From DMER64 sp964542305 (GTDB taxonomy: Bacteria > Bacteroidota > Bacteroidia > Bacteroidales > UBA932): 64,000 bases of DNA. The DNA lies in the NCBI GenBank assembly GCA_964542305.1, contig CAZITX010000011.1, positions 17,530 through 81,529 of the forward strand, read 5' to 3'. Below are positions 45,777 through 54,480 of the stretch, one piece after another (the first letter of the stretch is position 1; every line of letters begins with the position of its first letter). Under the pieces are notes generated by a model that had not been told where the DNA came from, searched no databases, and worked only from the letters and a program-made list of their open reading frames with translations. A program made the position numbers and the translations under genes.

Positions 45777-47339
45777 ATGATAATTACAGTGCTTAGGAAA
45801 ATTCCCCTATCATTTTTCATCTTGCTTATTTTTACTCTTAACCCGTTTGACGGATTATTGGCGCAAAAATTTCACAGCGACAATGGTGACGGCACGTACA
45901 CCAATCCGCTGATCCCGGCTGATTTTCCGGATCCCGACGTCATATTGGTCGGGGATACTTATTACATGGTTTCAACCACTATGTTTATATTTCCGGGAGT
46001 GACCGTGTTGAAATCTTACGACCTTGTTAACTGGGAATACTGCAGCAACGCCGTGCCGCGGTTCGATTTCAGTCCCTGTTACAATCTGGACGGCTGTAAC
46101 CGATACAGACACGGACAATGGGCCACCAGTTTCAGGTATCACAACGGGACCTTTTATTTGCTGTTTATTACCCTGGATGAAGGCGGGTTTTTATGTTCGG
46201 CAACCCAGGCAGAAGGTCCCTGGAGTATCCGGAAATTGCCTAAGGGTTTTTACGATCCCGGCCTTTTTTTTGATGATGACGGGGAAATTTATGTTGCTCA
46301 CGGGTACGGTGAAATCAGCATTACCCCGCTGGATGAAAATTTTGCTCCGGCTGGCCGTGATTCCCTGGTATACACGGGTACTATTCGCCACGGACTTGAA
46401 GGAACGCATGTTTACAAGATAGGCGGTTATTATTACCTGTATTGTACATACGGGGGCAGGGACGGGATCCAGGTGGCATTGCGTTCCAGGAACATCTACG
46501 GACCTTACGAAGAAAAAATTGTCTTGCGTGACACCGTGCCCGGGGTTACTTTTGGGATTCACCAGGGAGCGCTCATTCAAACGCAAACCGGTCAATGGTG
46601 GACCATACTTTTTGTAGACAGCGGTCCGTTGGGGCGTTTCCCTTCTTTGCAACCGGTAAGGTGGGAGGATGGATGGCCAGTAGCCGGATTGGACGGCAGG
46701 GGCGTAATCACTTATAAAAAGCCCGATGTCGGAAAAATTCACACTGTAAAACAACTTCCTGCATCCGATGATTTTAACGTAACAAGCTTAGGCATGCAAT
46801 GGGGTTGGAACCACAATCCCCATCCGGAAAACTGGTCTTTGACGCAACGTCCCGGCCACCTTCGCCTGCGTACCGGGAAAGTGGTGGATTCTCTTACAGA
46901 GGCTCCCAATATGCTTACCCAGAGGCCTTTTGCCCATTATGATCATGATATTCCAACCATTGGAACAACCAAAATGGAAGTGAAAGGCATGAAAGAAGGG
47001 GATATAGCCGGTCTTGCCGTCTTTCAGGATCCTTATGCATACATAGCAATAAGACAGGAAAAGGGGAAACGAAGCCTTATTATGGTCAATAACGGAGCAT
47101 TGATAACGTCTGTTCCCGCGGAATCGGATACCGTATACTTACGCGCCATCCTGTCAAACAGGACAGAAGAAGCAGGTTTTGAATACAGTTACGATAACAA
47201 AGAGTACAAGCAAATTGGAAACAAACTTGCCATGAGATTCAGCCTGACAGTTTTTACCGGAAACAAATTCGGGTTGTTCAATTATGCTACCGAACAACCG
47301 GGCGGCTATGTTGATTTTGATTGGTTTACAATGGATTGA
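45777..47339 (+). CDS. GH43 beta-xylosidase/arabinofuranosidase with C-terminal beta-sandwich
   Basis: A 520-residue secreted enzyme (signal to about residue 29). The GH43 propeller has all catalytic residues: base in FPDPDVILVGDTYYM, middle Asp in YDPGLFFDDDG, acid Glu in GLEGTHVYK. Residues about 330-520 are the second beta-sandwich (GH43 C2/DUF1349-like) common in exo-acting xylosidases and arabinofuranosidases. It overlaps no gene, but the GH95 start lies 2 bases after its stop. In this PUL it would trim xylose or arabinose from imported or surface oligosaccharides. Confidence 0.92.
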   Translation: MIITVLRKIPLSFFILLIFTLNPFDGLLAQKFHSDNGDGTYTNPLIPADFPDPDVILVGDTYYMVSTTMFIFPGVTVLKSYDLVNWEYCSNAVPRFDFSPCYNLDGCNRYRHGQWATSFRYHNGTFYLLFITLDEGGFLCSATQAEGPWSIRKLPKGFYDPGLFFDDDGEIYVAHGYGEISITPLDENFAPAGRDSLVYTGTIRHGLEGTHVYKIGGYYYLYCTYGGRDGIQVALRSRNIYGPYEEKIVLRDTVPGVTFGIHQGALIQTQTGQWWTILFVDSGPLGRFPSLQPVRWEDGWPVAGLDGRGVITYKKPDVGKIHTVKQLPASDDFNVTSLGMQWGWNHNPHPENWSLTQRPGHLRLRTGKVVDSLTEAPNMLTQRPFAHYDHDIPTIGTTKMEVKGMKEGDIAGLAVFQDPYAYIAIRQEKGKRSLIMVNNGALITSVPAESDTVYLRAILSNRTEEAGFEYSYDNKEYKQIGNKLAMRFSLTVFTGNKFGLFNYATEQPGGYVDFDWFTMD

Positions 47340-47341
47340 AT

Positions 47342-49807
47342 ATGGAAATAAAAAAATTGCGTTCCATTATAGTCCTTGTGCTTTTTCTTCTGAACCTTCC
47401 ACAAGCCAGTGCACAGGAAGTATCTTACCTGAAGCTTTGGTACGACAAACCGGCAACACAATGGGTGGAAGCATTGCCCGTTGGGAACGGCCGTTTGGGA
47501 GCTATGGTTTACGGTGATCCTTCCCGTGAAACATGGCAACTTAATGAAAACACCGTCTGGGCAGGGCAGCCCAACCGAAACGACAATCCCGGCGCCAGAG
47601 ACGTTTTACCCGAAGTCAGAAAACTGATTTTCAATAATAAATTCTGTGAAGCACAGGCGTTGATAGACCAGAAATTCATTAGCAAAACGTCACACGGGAT
47701 GCCTTATCAGCCTGTGGGGAATCTTAAGATTTTCTTCCCTGAACATGAAAATTACAGGGATTACTACCGGGAACTTGATCTGGGAAATGCTACGGTCTCC
47801 TCAAGTTATATAGTCAACGACGTAACGTATCAAACCCGTGTATTCTCATCATTCCCGGATCAGGTGATCGTTGGCCGGTTTACGACAGATAAAACCGCTT
47901 CATTGCATTTTTCAGTCACCATGGATTCTTTTCCCGGAGCAGAGTTGTCTGCACAGGGAAAAGACCAACTGGTTTTAACCGGAACAACAAGCGACTTTGA
48001 AGGAGTAAAAGGAGCCGTCACCTATTGTGCAAGGATAAAAATTGTAACAAATGGCGGTTCTGTGACCGCACGTGACACCATATTAACAGTGACAGGGGCC
48101 CATACAGCAACCCTGTATGTTTCCATAGCGACCAATTTTGTCAATTACAACGATCTTGGCGGGAATGCTCCAGAAAAGTCAGCTGCAACCCTGGATCAGG
48201 CTTTGCACCGTGAATACGACCGGATCCTTAAAGATCACAGCAAGGATTACCAACAATATTTTAACCGGGTATACCTTGATCTGGGAAAAACGCCTGCGGC
48301 CAAGAAACCCACAGATCAACGGGTTGTACGGTTTTCAACGGAAGATGATCCGCAGCTGGTTGCTTTGTATTTCCAGTTCGGGCGTTATTTGCTTATCTCG
48401 TCTTCCAGGCCCGGAGGTCAGCCGGCCAATTTACAAGGTATATGGAACGACCGGCTTTTCCCCCCCTGGGACAGCAAGTATACGGTGAACATAAACACGG
48501 AAATGAATTACTGGCCGGCGCAGATCACCAATCTTGCCCATTTGGACGAGCCCCTGATCCGTATGACAAAAGAACTTTCACAAACGGGAAAACAAACGGC
48601 CCGGGACATGTACGGCGCAAATGGCTGGGTCCTTCACCATAACACCGACATATGGAGGATCAACGGGCCTGTTGACGGTGCTTTCTGGGGCATGTGGCCC
48701 ATGGGAGGGGCCTGGCTTTCCCAACATCTTTTTGACAGATATCTGTACAACGGAGACAAAGAGTACCTGCAGCAAGTGTATCCCGTGATCAGAGAGGCTT
48801 CCCGGTTTTTTCTTGATTTTCTGACTGAAGAACCCCAAAATAAATGGCTTGTGGTTTGTCCTTCCATTTCCCCGGAGAACGCGCCGTCTGTACATCCCCA
48901 ATACTCCGTTACGGCTGGCGCGACCATGGACAACCAACTGGTATTCGATCTCTTTACCAAGACCAGAGAAGCCGCCCGTATATTGAAAAAAGACAAAGAT
49001 CTGACAGACAGCATTTCCAAGGCCCTTGACCGTCTGCCTCCCATGCAGATAGGCAATTGGGGCCAGTTGCAGGAATGGATGTACGATTGGGACAGTCCCG
49101 ATGACAAACACCGGCATGTGTCACATTTATACGGGTTGTATCCCTCTAACCAGGTGTCTCCTTTCAGAACGCCGGAACTGGCTTTGGCAGCCAAAACCTC
49201 TTTAATGGCCCGAGGGGATGAATCCACAGGTTGGTCCATGGGGTGGAAGGTGAATCTGTGGGCCCGCTTGCTGGACGGAGATCATGCCTATAAACTGATC
49301 ACGGATCAGCTGACCCCCTCGTTGCAACCAGTTGGCAGACAACAGGGAGGTACGTATCCCAATCTTTTTGATGCACATCCGCCGTTCCAGATAGACGGCA
49401 ACTTTGGCTGTACGGCCGGTATTGCCGAGATGCTGCTCCAAAGCCACGACGGAGCCATTCATTTATTGCCGGCACTTCCACAGGCATGGAAAAGCGGCAC
49501 TGTCCGGGGGTTGAGGGCCCGGGGAGGATTTGAAGTGGATGTTACGTGGGAAAACGGTGCTGTAAACTCGGCAATCATCAAATCATCTTTGGGCGGTATA
49601 TGCCGCATCCGCTCTTATGTTCCTTTGACGGGAAAAGGCTTGAAAAAGGCACAAGGCACCAATCCCAACCCGTACTTCTTTGCAGCCGGGGTAAAAGTTC
49701 CCCTTATACACGCAACAAATCACCCGGTGGAATCCCTGCACAAGGAAGTCTATGAGTACGATATTCGTACAAAAAAAGGAGATGTCATTCATATAACAAT
49801 CCCGTGA
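47342..49807 (+). CDS. GH95 alpha-L-fucosidase/alpha-L-galactosidase
   Basis: The start at 47342 gives MEIKKLRSII and a signal peptide to SAQE; a longer frame overlaps GH43. The 821-residue protein shows GH95 blocks: ALPVGNGRLGAMVYGD, NENTVWAGQPN, PANLQGIWNDRLFPPWDSKY, NINTEMNYWPAQ (paired Asn of the active site), WVLHHNTDIW, DGNFGCTAGIAEMLLQS. GH95 enzymes cleave terminal alpha-L-fucose or, in arabinoxylan PULs, alpha-L-galactose. With no other fucose genes and an arabinose/xylan context, galactosidase activity is plausible. The family is certain, the sugar is not. Confidence 0.93.
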   Translation: MEIKKLRSIIVLVLFLLNLPQASAQEVSYLKLWYDKPATQWVEALPVGNGRLGAMVYGDPSRETWQLNENTVWAGQPNRNDNPGARDVLPEVRKLIFNNKFCEAQALIDQKFISKTSHGMPYQPVGNLKIFFPEHENYRDYYRELDLGNATVSSSYIVNDVTYQTRVFSSFPDQVIVGRFTTDKTASLHFSVTMDSFPGAELSAQGKDQLVLTGTTSDFEGVKGAVTYCARIKIVTNGGSVTARDTILTVTGAHTATLYVSIATNFVNYNDLGGNAPEKSAATLDQALHREYDRILKDHSKDYQQYFNRVYLDLGKTPAAKKPTDQRVVRFSTEDDPQLVALYFQFGRYLLISSSRPGGQPANLQGIWNDRLFPPWDSKYTVNINTEMNYWPAQITNLAHLDEPLIRMTKELSQTGKQTARDMYGANGWVLHHNTDIWRINGPVDGAFWGMWPMGGAWLSQHLFDRYLYNGDKEYLQQVYPVIREASRFFLDFLTEEPQNKWLVVCPSISPENAPSVHPQYSVTAGATMDNQLVFDLFTKTREAARILKKDKDLTDSISKALDRLPPMQIGNWGQLQEWMYDWDSPDDKHRHVSHLYGLYPSNQVSPFRTPELALAAKTSLMARGDESTGWSMGWKVNLWARLLDGDHAYKLITDQLTPSLQPVGRQQGGTYPNLFDAHPPFQIDGNFGCTAGIAEMLLQSHDGAIHLLPALPQAWKSGTVRGLRARGGFEVDVTWENGAVNSAIIKSSLGGICRIRSYVPLTGKGLKKAQGTNPNPYFFAAGVKVPLIHATNHPVESLHKEVYEYDIRTKKGDVIHITIP

Positions 49808-49846
49808 AGATAATTATTGCCACTCTTTTCTTACTTTTGTGCCCGC

Positions 49847-50770
49847 ATGAAAGGAGAAACCATCGCAATAGGAGTGGCAGTTCTTTGGTCATTGAACTCC
49901 CTCTTTTTTGAACACGCCAGCAAAAGGATAGGCTCATTAAATCTGAACCTGATCCGTCTTGTTTTTGCTTTTTTATTCATTGGATTGACGCTATGGGCTA
50001 CCAGCGGCAGTTTCCTGCCCCTGAATGCAGACAGGGCCACCTGGGCCTGGATGTCTTTGTCCGGGTTCGTGGGTTTTGTGCTTGGCGATTATTTCCTGTT
50101 TGCCTCCTATACCATGATCATGGCCAGGTATTCCCAGTTGATGATGACACTGGCGCCTCTTTTTGCAGCGATTTTCGGGTTCATCCTTCTGGGAGAAGAA
50201 ATGTCCTGGCTTTCATTGGTCGGTATGTGCCTGACGTTGACAGGTATTGCCATTTCCGTATTAAAAAAGCAGAACGGGACAGGAAATAACAGGGTTCACA
50301 TGGACCTCCCCCTGAAAGGCATTCTGTTCGCATTGATAGGAGCCCTGGGACAGGGTGTAGGGATTGTGCTGAGCAAACAGGGGATGATTGCATACGAAAA
50401 CGTTTACACTGCGGATAATGCGCTTTACATTCCTCTGGCAGCCACCCAGATACGAACGATCATAGGCGCAATCTCTTTTGCTGCGATTATTCTTTTACGG
50501 GGCGGTGCCGGGAATTTTATCCGTTCCATAAAAGATAAAAAAGCCTGTGGGAGCGCTTTTGCGGGTTCTGTACTGGGACCTTACCTGGGAGTAACCTTAT
50601 CCCTTATGGCTGTGCAATATGCCAATACTGCGATTGCATCCACCATTATGGCAACGGTTCCCATAATGATCCTGGTTCCCGAATACTTAGTCCTCAAACG
50701 TAAAGTGACCTGGCAACAGGTCCTGGGAGCAGCATTGAGTGTAGGAGGAGTAACCCTTTTCTTTATCTGA
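49847..50770 (+). CDS. EamA/DMT-family transporter
   Basis: Start at 49847 (MKGETIAIGVAVLWS), a cleaner membrane start than a Met 30 bases upstream. The 307-residue protein has ten hydrophobic helices in two EamA halves, each with the typical FxxxGLxxxLxxYxxxxAxxx pattern (GFVGFVLGDYFLFASYT; SVLGPYLGVTLSLMAVQYAN). DMT proteins export or import small metabolites across the inner membrane. It lies 39 bases after GH95 and before the TolB-like gene, so it may be co-transcribed with the PUL, but no specific link to sugars can be read. Confidence 0.88.
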   Translation: MKGETIAIGVAVLWSLNSLFFEHASKRIGSLNLNLIRLVFAFLFIGLTLWATSGSFLPLNADRATWAWMSLSGFVGFVLGDYFLFASYTMIMARYSQLMMTLAPLFAAIFGFILLGEEMSWLSLVGMCLTLTGIAISVLKKQNGTGNNRVHMDLPLKGILFALIGALGQGVGIVLSKQGMIAYENVYTADNALYIPLAATQIRTIIGAISFAAIILLRGGAGNFIRSIKDKKACGSAFAGSVLGPYLGVTLSLMAVQYANTAIASTIMATVPIMILVPEYLVLKRKVTWQQVLGAALSVGGVTLFFI

Positions 50771-50795
50771 TAATCTGAAATCTGATACATACATC

Positions 50796-51713
50796 ATGAA
50801 AAAGCTTATCATCCCTGTAATCTTAATATGTATGGCATTGCCTTTACGATCTCAGCAAGAAGAAAGAACGTACCGGCTTATGGTGCTAGATATAACCACC
50901 AATGAACTGGCAACGGTAAAAACCTTCCCATACCAGGTGGAAGCTCCCAACTGGACTCCGGACGGACGCTGGCTGGTCTACAACTCGGCAGGAAAACTCT
51001 ACCGCATATCGCCTGACGGCCGGGAAGGCCCGTTTGAAATCCCTACCGGCACCATCAACCGCTGCAACAACGACCACGTGATCTCTTCCGACGGAAAGCA
51101 GATTGCTTTGAGCAGCGGAACGGCCGAAGACTGGCGCTCCCGCATTTACATTGTTCCTTTTGAAGGAGGTGAGCCGAGGTTAATAACCCCACTGGGGCCG
51201 AGTTACCTGCACGGCTGGAGCCCCGATATGGGTACGTTGGCCTATTGTGCCGAGAGGGACGGGGAGTACGATGTTTATACCATTCCGGCCGGCTGTGGCA
51301 CGGAAACCCGCCTGACCGATGCTTCCGGCCTGGACGACGGCCCCGAGTACACCCCCTGCGGAGATTACATCTGGTTCAACTCGGTTCGCACCGGTCTGAT
51401 GCAGCTTTGGCGCATGCGCATCGATGGCTCGGCACAGGAACAAATGACCTTCCATACAAAGATCAACGCCTGGTTCCCGCACGTTTCTCCCGACGGGGAG
51501 CATGTGGTCTACATTGCCTATTACGTGGGCGATCTGGAACCCGGAGAGCACCTCCCGGACAAAAACGTGGAACTGCGCCTGATGCCCGCTGCCGGCGGTC
51601 CTTCCCGCCTGCTGTTCAAGCTCTTTGGCGGCCAGGGCACCATCAACGTCAACTCCTGGGCTCCCGACAGCCGCCGGATCGCATTTGTGTACGTCGTACC
51701 TTTTATTCTTTAA
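50796..51713 (+). CDS. TolB-like PD40 propeller protein, altered C-terminus
   Basis: A 305-residue secreted protein (signal to about residue 19) made of PD40/WD40-like blades: APNWTPDGRWLVYNS, HVISSDGKQIALSS, LHGWSPDMGTLAYCAERDGEYDV, FPHVSPDGEHVVYIA, VNSWAPDSRRIAFV. Such proteins bind peptides or sugars at the envelope and are common in Bacteroidota. The last codons after RRIAFV (VYVVPFIL) are encoded by the left arm of the 123-bp palindromic element at 51687, so the native end has been replaced. Probably still folded, as only the final strand changes. The ligand is unknown. Confidence 0.8.
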   Translation: MKKLIIPVILICMALPLRSQQEERTYRLMVLDITTNELATVKTFPYQVEAPNWTPDGRWLVYNSAGKLYRISPDGREGPFEIPTGTINRCNNDHVISSDGKQIALSSGTAEDWRSRIYIVPFEGGEPRLITPLGPSYLHGWSPDMGTLAYCAERDGEYDVYTIPAGCGTETRLTDASGLDDGPEYTPCGDYIWFNSVRTGLMQLWRMRIDGSAQEQMTFHTKINAWFPHVSPDGEHVVYIAYYVGDLEPGEHLPDKNVELRLMPAAGGPSRLLFKLFGGQGTINVNSWAPDSRRIAFVYVVPFIL

Positions 51714-51809
51714 GCTGATTCTTAGCGTGTTATGATTTTGGTGCCCCCGGGGCATGAATTTTGTTATTGCCTGATAATCAGTCAAAAGAATAAAAGGTAC
51801 GACGTACAC
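51687..51809. mobile_element. 123-bp palindromic MITE-like element
   Basis: Perfect 25-bp inverted ends (51687-51711 and 51785-51809, beginning GTGTACGTCGTACC). Weaker symmetry continues inward (CTGATT on both arms) to a central TGCCCCCGGGGCA palindrome near 51748. The whole unit can fold into one long hairpin. It begins inside the 3' end of the TolB-like gene, supplying its last codons and stop, and ends 20 bases before the next gene. It is flanked by T-rich sequence, with TTT as a possible target duplication. No transposase is encoded, so a non-autonomous element is likely. Confidence 0.55.
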
Positions 51810-51829
51810 TTTTTTGCTATCTTAGTAGC

Positions 51830-53743
51830 ATGAAAAAATCACTACTCCTATTATTGATTTTGTTAATGACTGTACCGGTCTATACCCGGGAGCCGGCCCT
51901 GCAAAAGAGTATTGTCAAGCCGCGTATGCGGGTGATTATTGTGAACGACTTCGGGGGAGATCCGGACGGACTCGTCCAGCTGGCGCATCATCTGTTGTGC
52001 GGTTCCACGGAAATCGTTGCCATAATTGGGTCGCATCTTACCGACCGCACTTCTTTTGACCGCTCGGCAAGTTCGGTGGAGCTGGCCTGTGAAAAGGCCA
52101 GGGAAGTGGTCTCGTTACTGGGAATGGAAAACCGCGTGCCTGTTTTGCAAGGGGCACCGAAGGGCATGACAGATCCGGGCAAACCGGTGGATTCGCCGGG
52201 AGCGCGCAAGATCATTGCCGAGGCGTTGCGTACGGATATTGATATGCCGCTTTACGTGGTATGCGGGGGAGGACTGACTGATGTGGCCAGTGCCTGGCTG
52301 TTGGAACCCTCCATTGCCGGGCGCTTCACCCTGGTGTGGATAGGGGGCCCGGAGTACGAAGGGATGGCTTTCCCGCCTCCGGGATATTCAGAGGTAGAGT
52401 ATAATACAAGTATTTGCATCCCCGCTGTTCAAACAGTATTTAACTTGTCGGACATTCATCTCTGGCAAGTGCCCCGCAATGCCTATAGGCAATGTATTTA
52501 TTCTTTGGATGAAATACAGAACAATATCAAACCTGCCGGACCTTCCGGGGCTTACCTGGCGCATTCCCTGGAAGAGGTCATGAGCAATATGAACCGGTGG
52601 GGCAACCCCATGGGCGAAACCTACATCCTGGGGGATTCACCGCTGGTGCTGCTCACTTCGCTGCAAAGCAACTGGGAACCGGACCCCTCGTCCAGCTTTT
52701 ACCGCCTTGTCCCGGCACCCAAAGTGGACGGGCACGGGCAGTTCCTGGAAAATCCCAAAGGGCGCCTGATCCGCGTTTACGACCGCCTGGATCTCCGGTT
52801 GATGTTTGGCGATATGGAGGCAAAACTGGAGGCTTTGGGCCGAGGCGCTTGCGCGCAGGGACGCAATCCGTTCATCACGCATATGTATACGGCCGATCCC
52901 TCGGCTCGGGTTTTTGACGATACGTTATTTGTATATCCTTCTCACGATGAAGATGATGCCGTGAACTTCAGCATGAAGGACTGGCATGTGTTTTCCACTA
53001 CCGATATGGAACACTGGACAGATCACGGGGTAGTCTTTTCCCTGGATGCTATCAGCTGGGCCTCTTCCCGTGCCTGGGCACCGGACTGCATTCAACGCAA
53101 CGGAAGGTATTATTTCTATTATCCGGTGGAGGCGAGCAAGATCGGGGTAGCAGTGGCCGACACCCCCTACGGTCCCTTCAGGGATCCGTTAGACTCGGCA
53201 TTGATCCATATCCAAAGCAAGGGGGTAGTGTGCAACCGGGATTTCATAGATCCGGCGGTCTTCATTGACGATGACGGCCAGGCATACCTCTACATGGGAC
53301 AGCTGGTGGTCAATGCCATTAAGCTGAACGAAGACATGATATCCTACAACGGACAGGTGCATTTGCTGGAAGGTACCGATGATTTTTTTGAGGCCGTGTG
53401 GATGCACAAGTACAACGGAACGTATTACCTGTCGTATGCGGCGGAAAGCGGGGAAATAAAGTATTGTACGAGTGACAATCCCCTGGGACCCTTCACCTAC
53501 AGCGGGGTGATCCTGCAGCCCATGAACAGCGGAACCAACCACCACTCCATAGTGGAATACAAGGGAGCGTGGTATTTGTTTTACCACAACTCGGACCTGT
53601 ATTACCGGAACCATCCGGATTCCGTAGAAAAGTTCGGGTGGGGGCACCCGGGCAGTCCGCATCCGTTCCGCCGGTCTGTTTGTTTTGACAAATTGTATTA
53701 TAACGAAGACGGGACCATTCAGAAAGTGATTCCTACAAAATAA
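51830..53743 (+). CDS. Nucleoside-hydrolase-like (DUF1593-type) / GH43 fusion
   Basis: A 637-residue secreted protein (signal to about residue 20). Residues 30-335 resemble the inosine-uridine nucleoside hydrolase fold, with the calcium-site-like VNDFGGDPDGLVQLAHHLL and GGGLTDVASAWLL. From about 345 to the end is a GH43 propeller with complete residues: base in YTADPSARVFDD, middle Asp in FIDPAVFIDDDG, acid Glu in FFEAVWMHK. GH43 enzymes act on arabinose/xylose linkages; the first domain might cleave an N- or O-ribosyl-like or arabinosyl bond. Two hydrolase folds in one chain are unusual. The frame is continuous and unbroken. Domain functions are inferred. Confidence 0.85.
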   Translation: MKKSLLLLLILLMTVPVYTREPALQKSIVKPRMRVIIVNDFGGDPDGLVQLAHHLLCGSTEIVAIIGSHLTDRTSFDRSASSVELACEKAREVVSLLGMENRVPVLQGAPKGMTDPGKPVDSPGARKIIAEALRTDIDMPLYVVCGGGLTDVASAWLLEPSIAGRFTLVWIGGPEYEGMAFPPPGYSEVEYNTSICIPAVQTVFNLSDIHLWQVPRNAYRQCIYSLDEIQNNIKPAGPSGAYLAHSLEEVMSNMNRWGNPMGETYILGDSPLVLLTSLQSNWEPDPSSSFYRLVPAPKVDGHGQFLENPKGRLIRVYDRLDLRLMFGDMEAKLEALGRGACAQGRNPFITHMYTADPSARVFDDTLFVYPSHDEDDAVNFSMKDWHVFSTTDMEHWTDHGVVFSLDAISWASSRAWAPDCIQRNGRYYFYYPVEASKIGVAVADTPYGPFRDPLDSALIHIQSKGVVCNRDFIDPAVFIDDDGQAYLYMGQLVVNAIKLNEDMISYNGQVHLLEGTDDFFEAVWMHKYNGTYYLSYAAESGEIKYCTSDNPLGPFTYSGVILQPMNSGTNHHSIVEYKGAWYLFYHNSDLYYRNHPDSVEKFGWGHPGSPHPFRRSVCFDKLYYNEDGTIQKVIPTK

Positions 53744-53749
53744 AATGTT

Positions 53750-54457
53750 ATGGGACTGATAAATTTAATTGTCGGTTTGATCTTTATTGCCCTTGGCTTC
53801 CTTGTGAGAGTTTATCCGGGGATGTTAGCCGGATATAACACCATGTCGGCTGAAAGAAAGAAAAACATTGACATAGAGGGACTTACCCGGTTTATGCGCA
53901 ATGGATTGATCCTTATGGGATTGGCAATTATCCTGTTGTATCTTGTTTTAAGGTGGATCGACTGGAGCTATTTGGCCAACATGGTGATCATTCTTGTAGT
54001 GTTGACAGGGTCGGTGATCCTTTTCCTGACTTCCGGAAAATACGATCACAATCCGGAAAAGAAAAGCAGGTCCCATTATATTGTTCTGGGAATCGTTTTG
54101 CTATTATTAGGAGGCGTTTTCTTCTATGGTTTCATGACAACCAAAACACAGATAAACGGGAATATGATCCGTTTTACAGGGATGTACGGCAAAGAGATGC
54201 ATGTTTCTGAAATTGCAGAAGTGGAGCTTATGGATACCATTCCCCGAATTGTAATCCGCACCAACGGATTCAGTTTGGGACCCGTACATAAGGGGAATTA
54301 CCGGCTGGAGGAATTCGGAAAGTGTCGTTTGTATATCAATTCAGGAAAAGGGAAATACGTAATCGTTACCGATGTGGAAGGATTCAGAACCATTTTAAGG
54401 TATAAAAATGATCAGGACAGCCGGAGTATTTATGAACAGATCAACAGGTTGCTGTAA
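53750..54457 (+). CDS. DUF3784 membrane protein with PH-like C-terminal domain
   Basis: A 235-residue protein. The first 95 residues hold three hydrophobic helices with the DUF3784 feature RVYPGMLAGYNTMSAERKKNID. A further helix (about 107-127) leads to a soluble beta-rich tail (about 135-235: RFTGMYGKEMHVSEIAEVEL, then IYEQINRLL) resembling a bacterial PH domain. It is likely an inner-membrane protein of unknown function. It starts 6 bases after the GH43 fusion, so it may be co-transcribed, but nothing ties it to glycan use. Confidence 0.75.
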   Translation: MGLINLIVGLIFIALGFLVRVYPGMLAGYNTMSAERKKNIDIEGLTRFMRNGLILMGLAIILLYLVLRWIDWSYLANMVIILVVLTGSVILFLTSGKYDHNPEKKSRSHYIVLGIVLLLLGGVFFYGFMTTKTQINGNMIRFTGMYGKEMHVSEIAEVELMDTIPRIVIRTNGFSLGPVHKGNYRLEEFGKCRLYINSGKGKYVIVTDVEGFRTILRYKNDQDSRSIYEQINRLL

Positions 54458-54480
54458 TAAGCAGCCCGTTTCCCCACAAA

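Noticed and set aside
51687..51809. Integron attC site
   Set aside because: Length and long palindrome are suggestive, but the ends do not show the RYYYAAC/GTTRRRY core sites and there is no integrase or cassette series.
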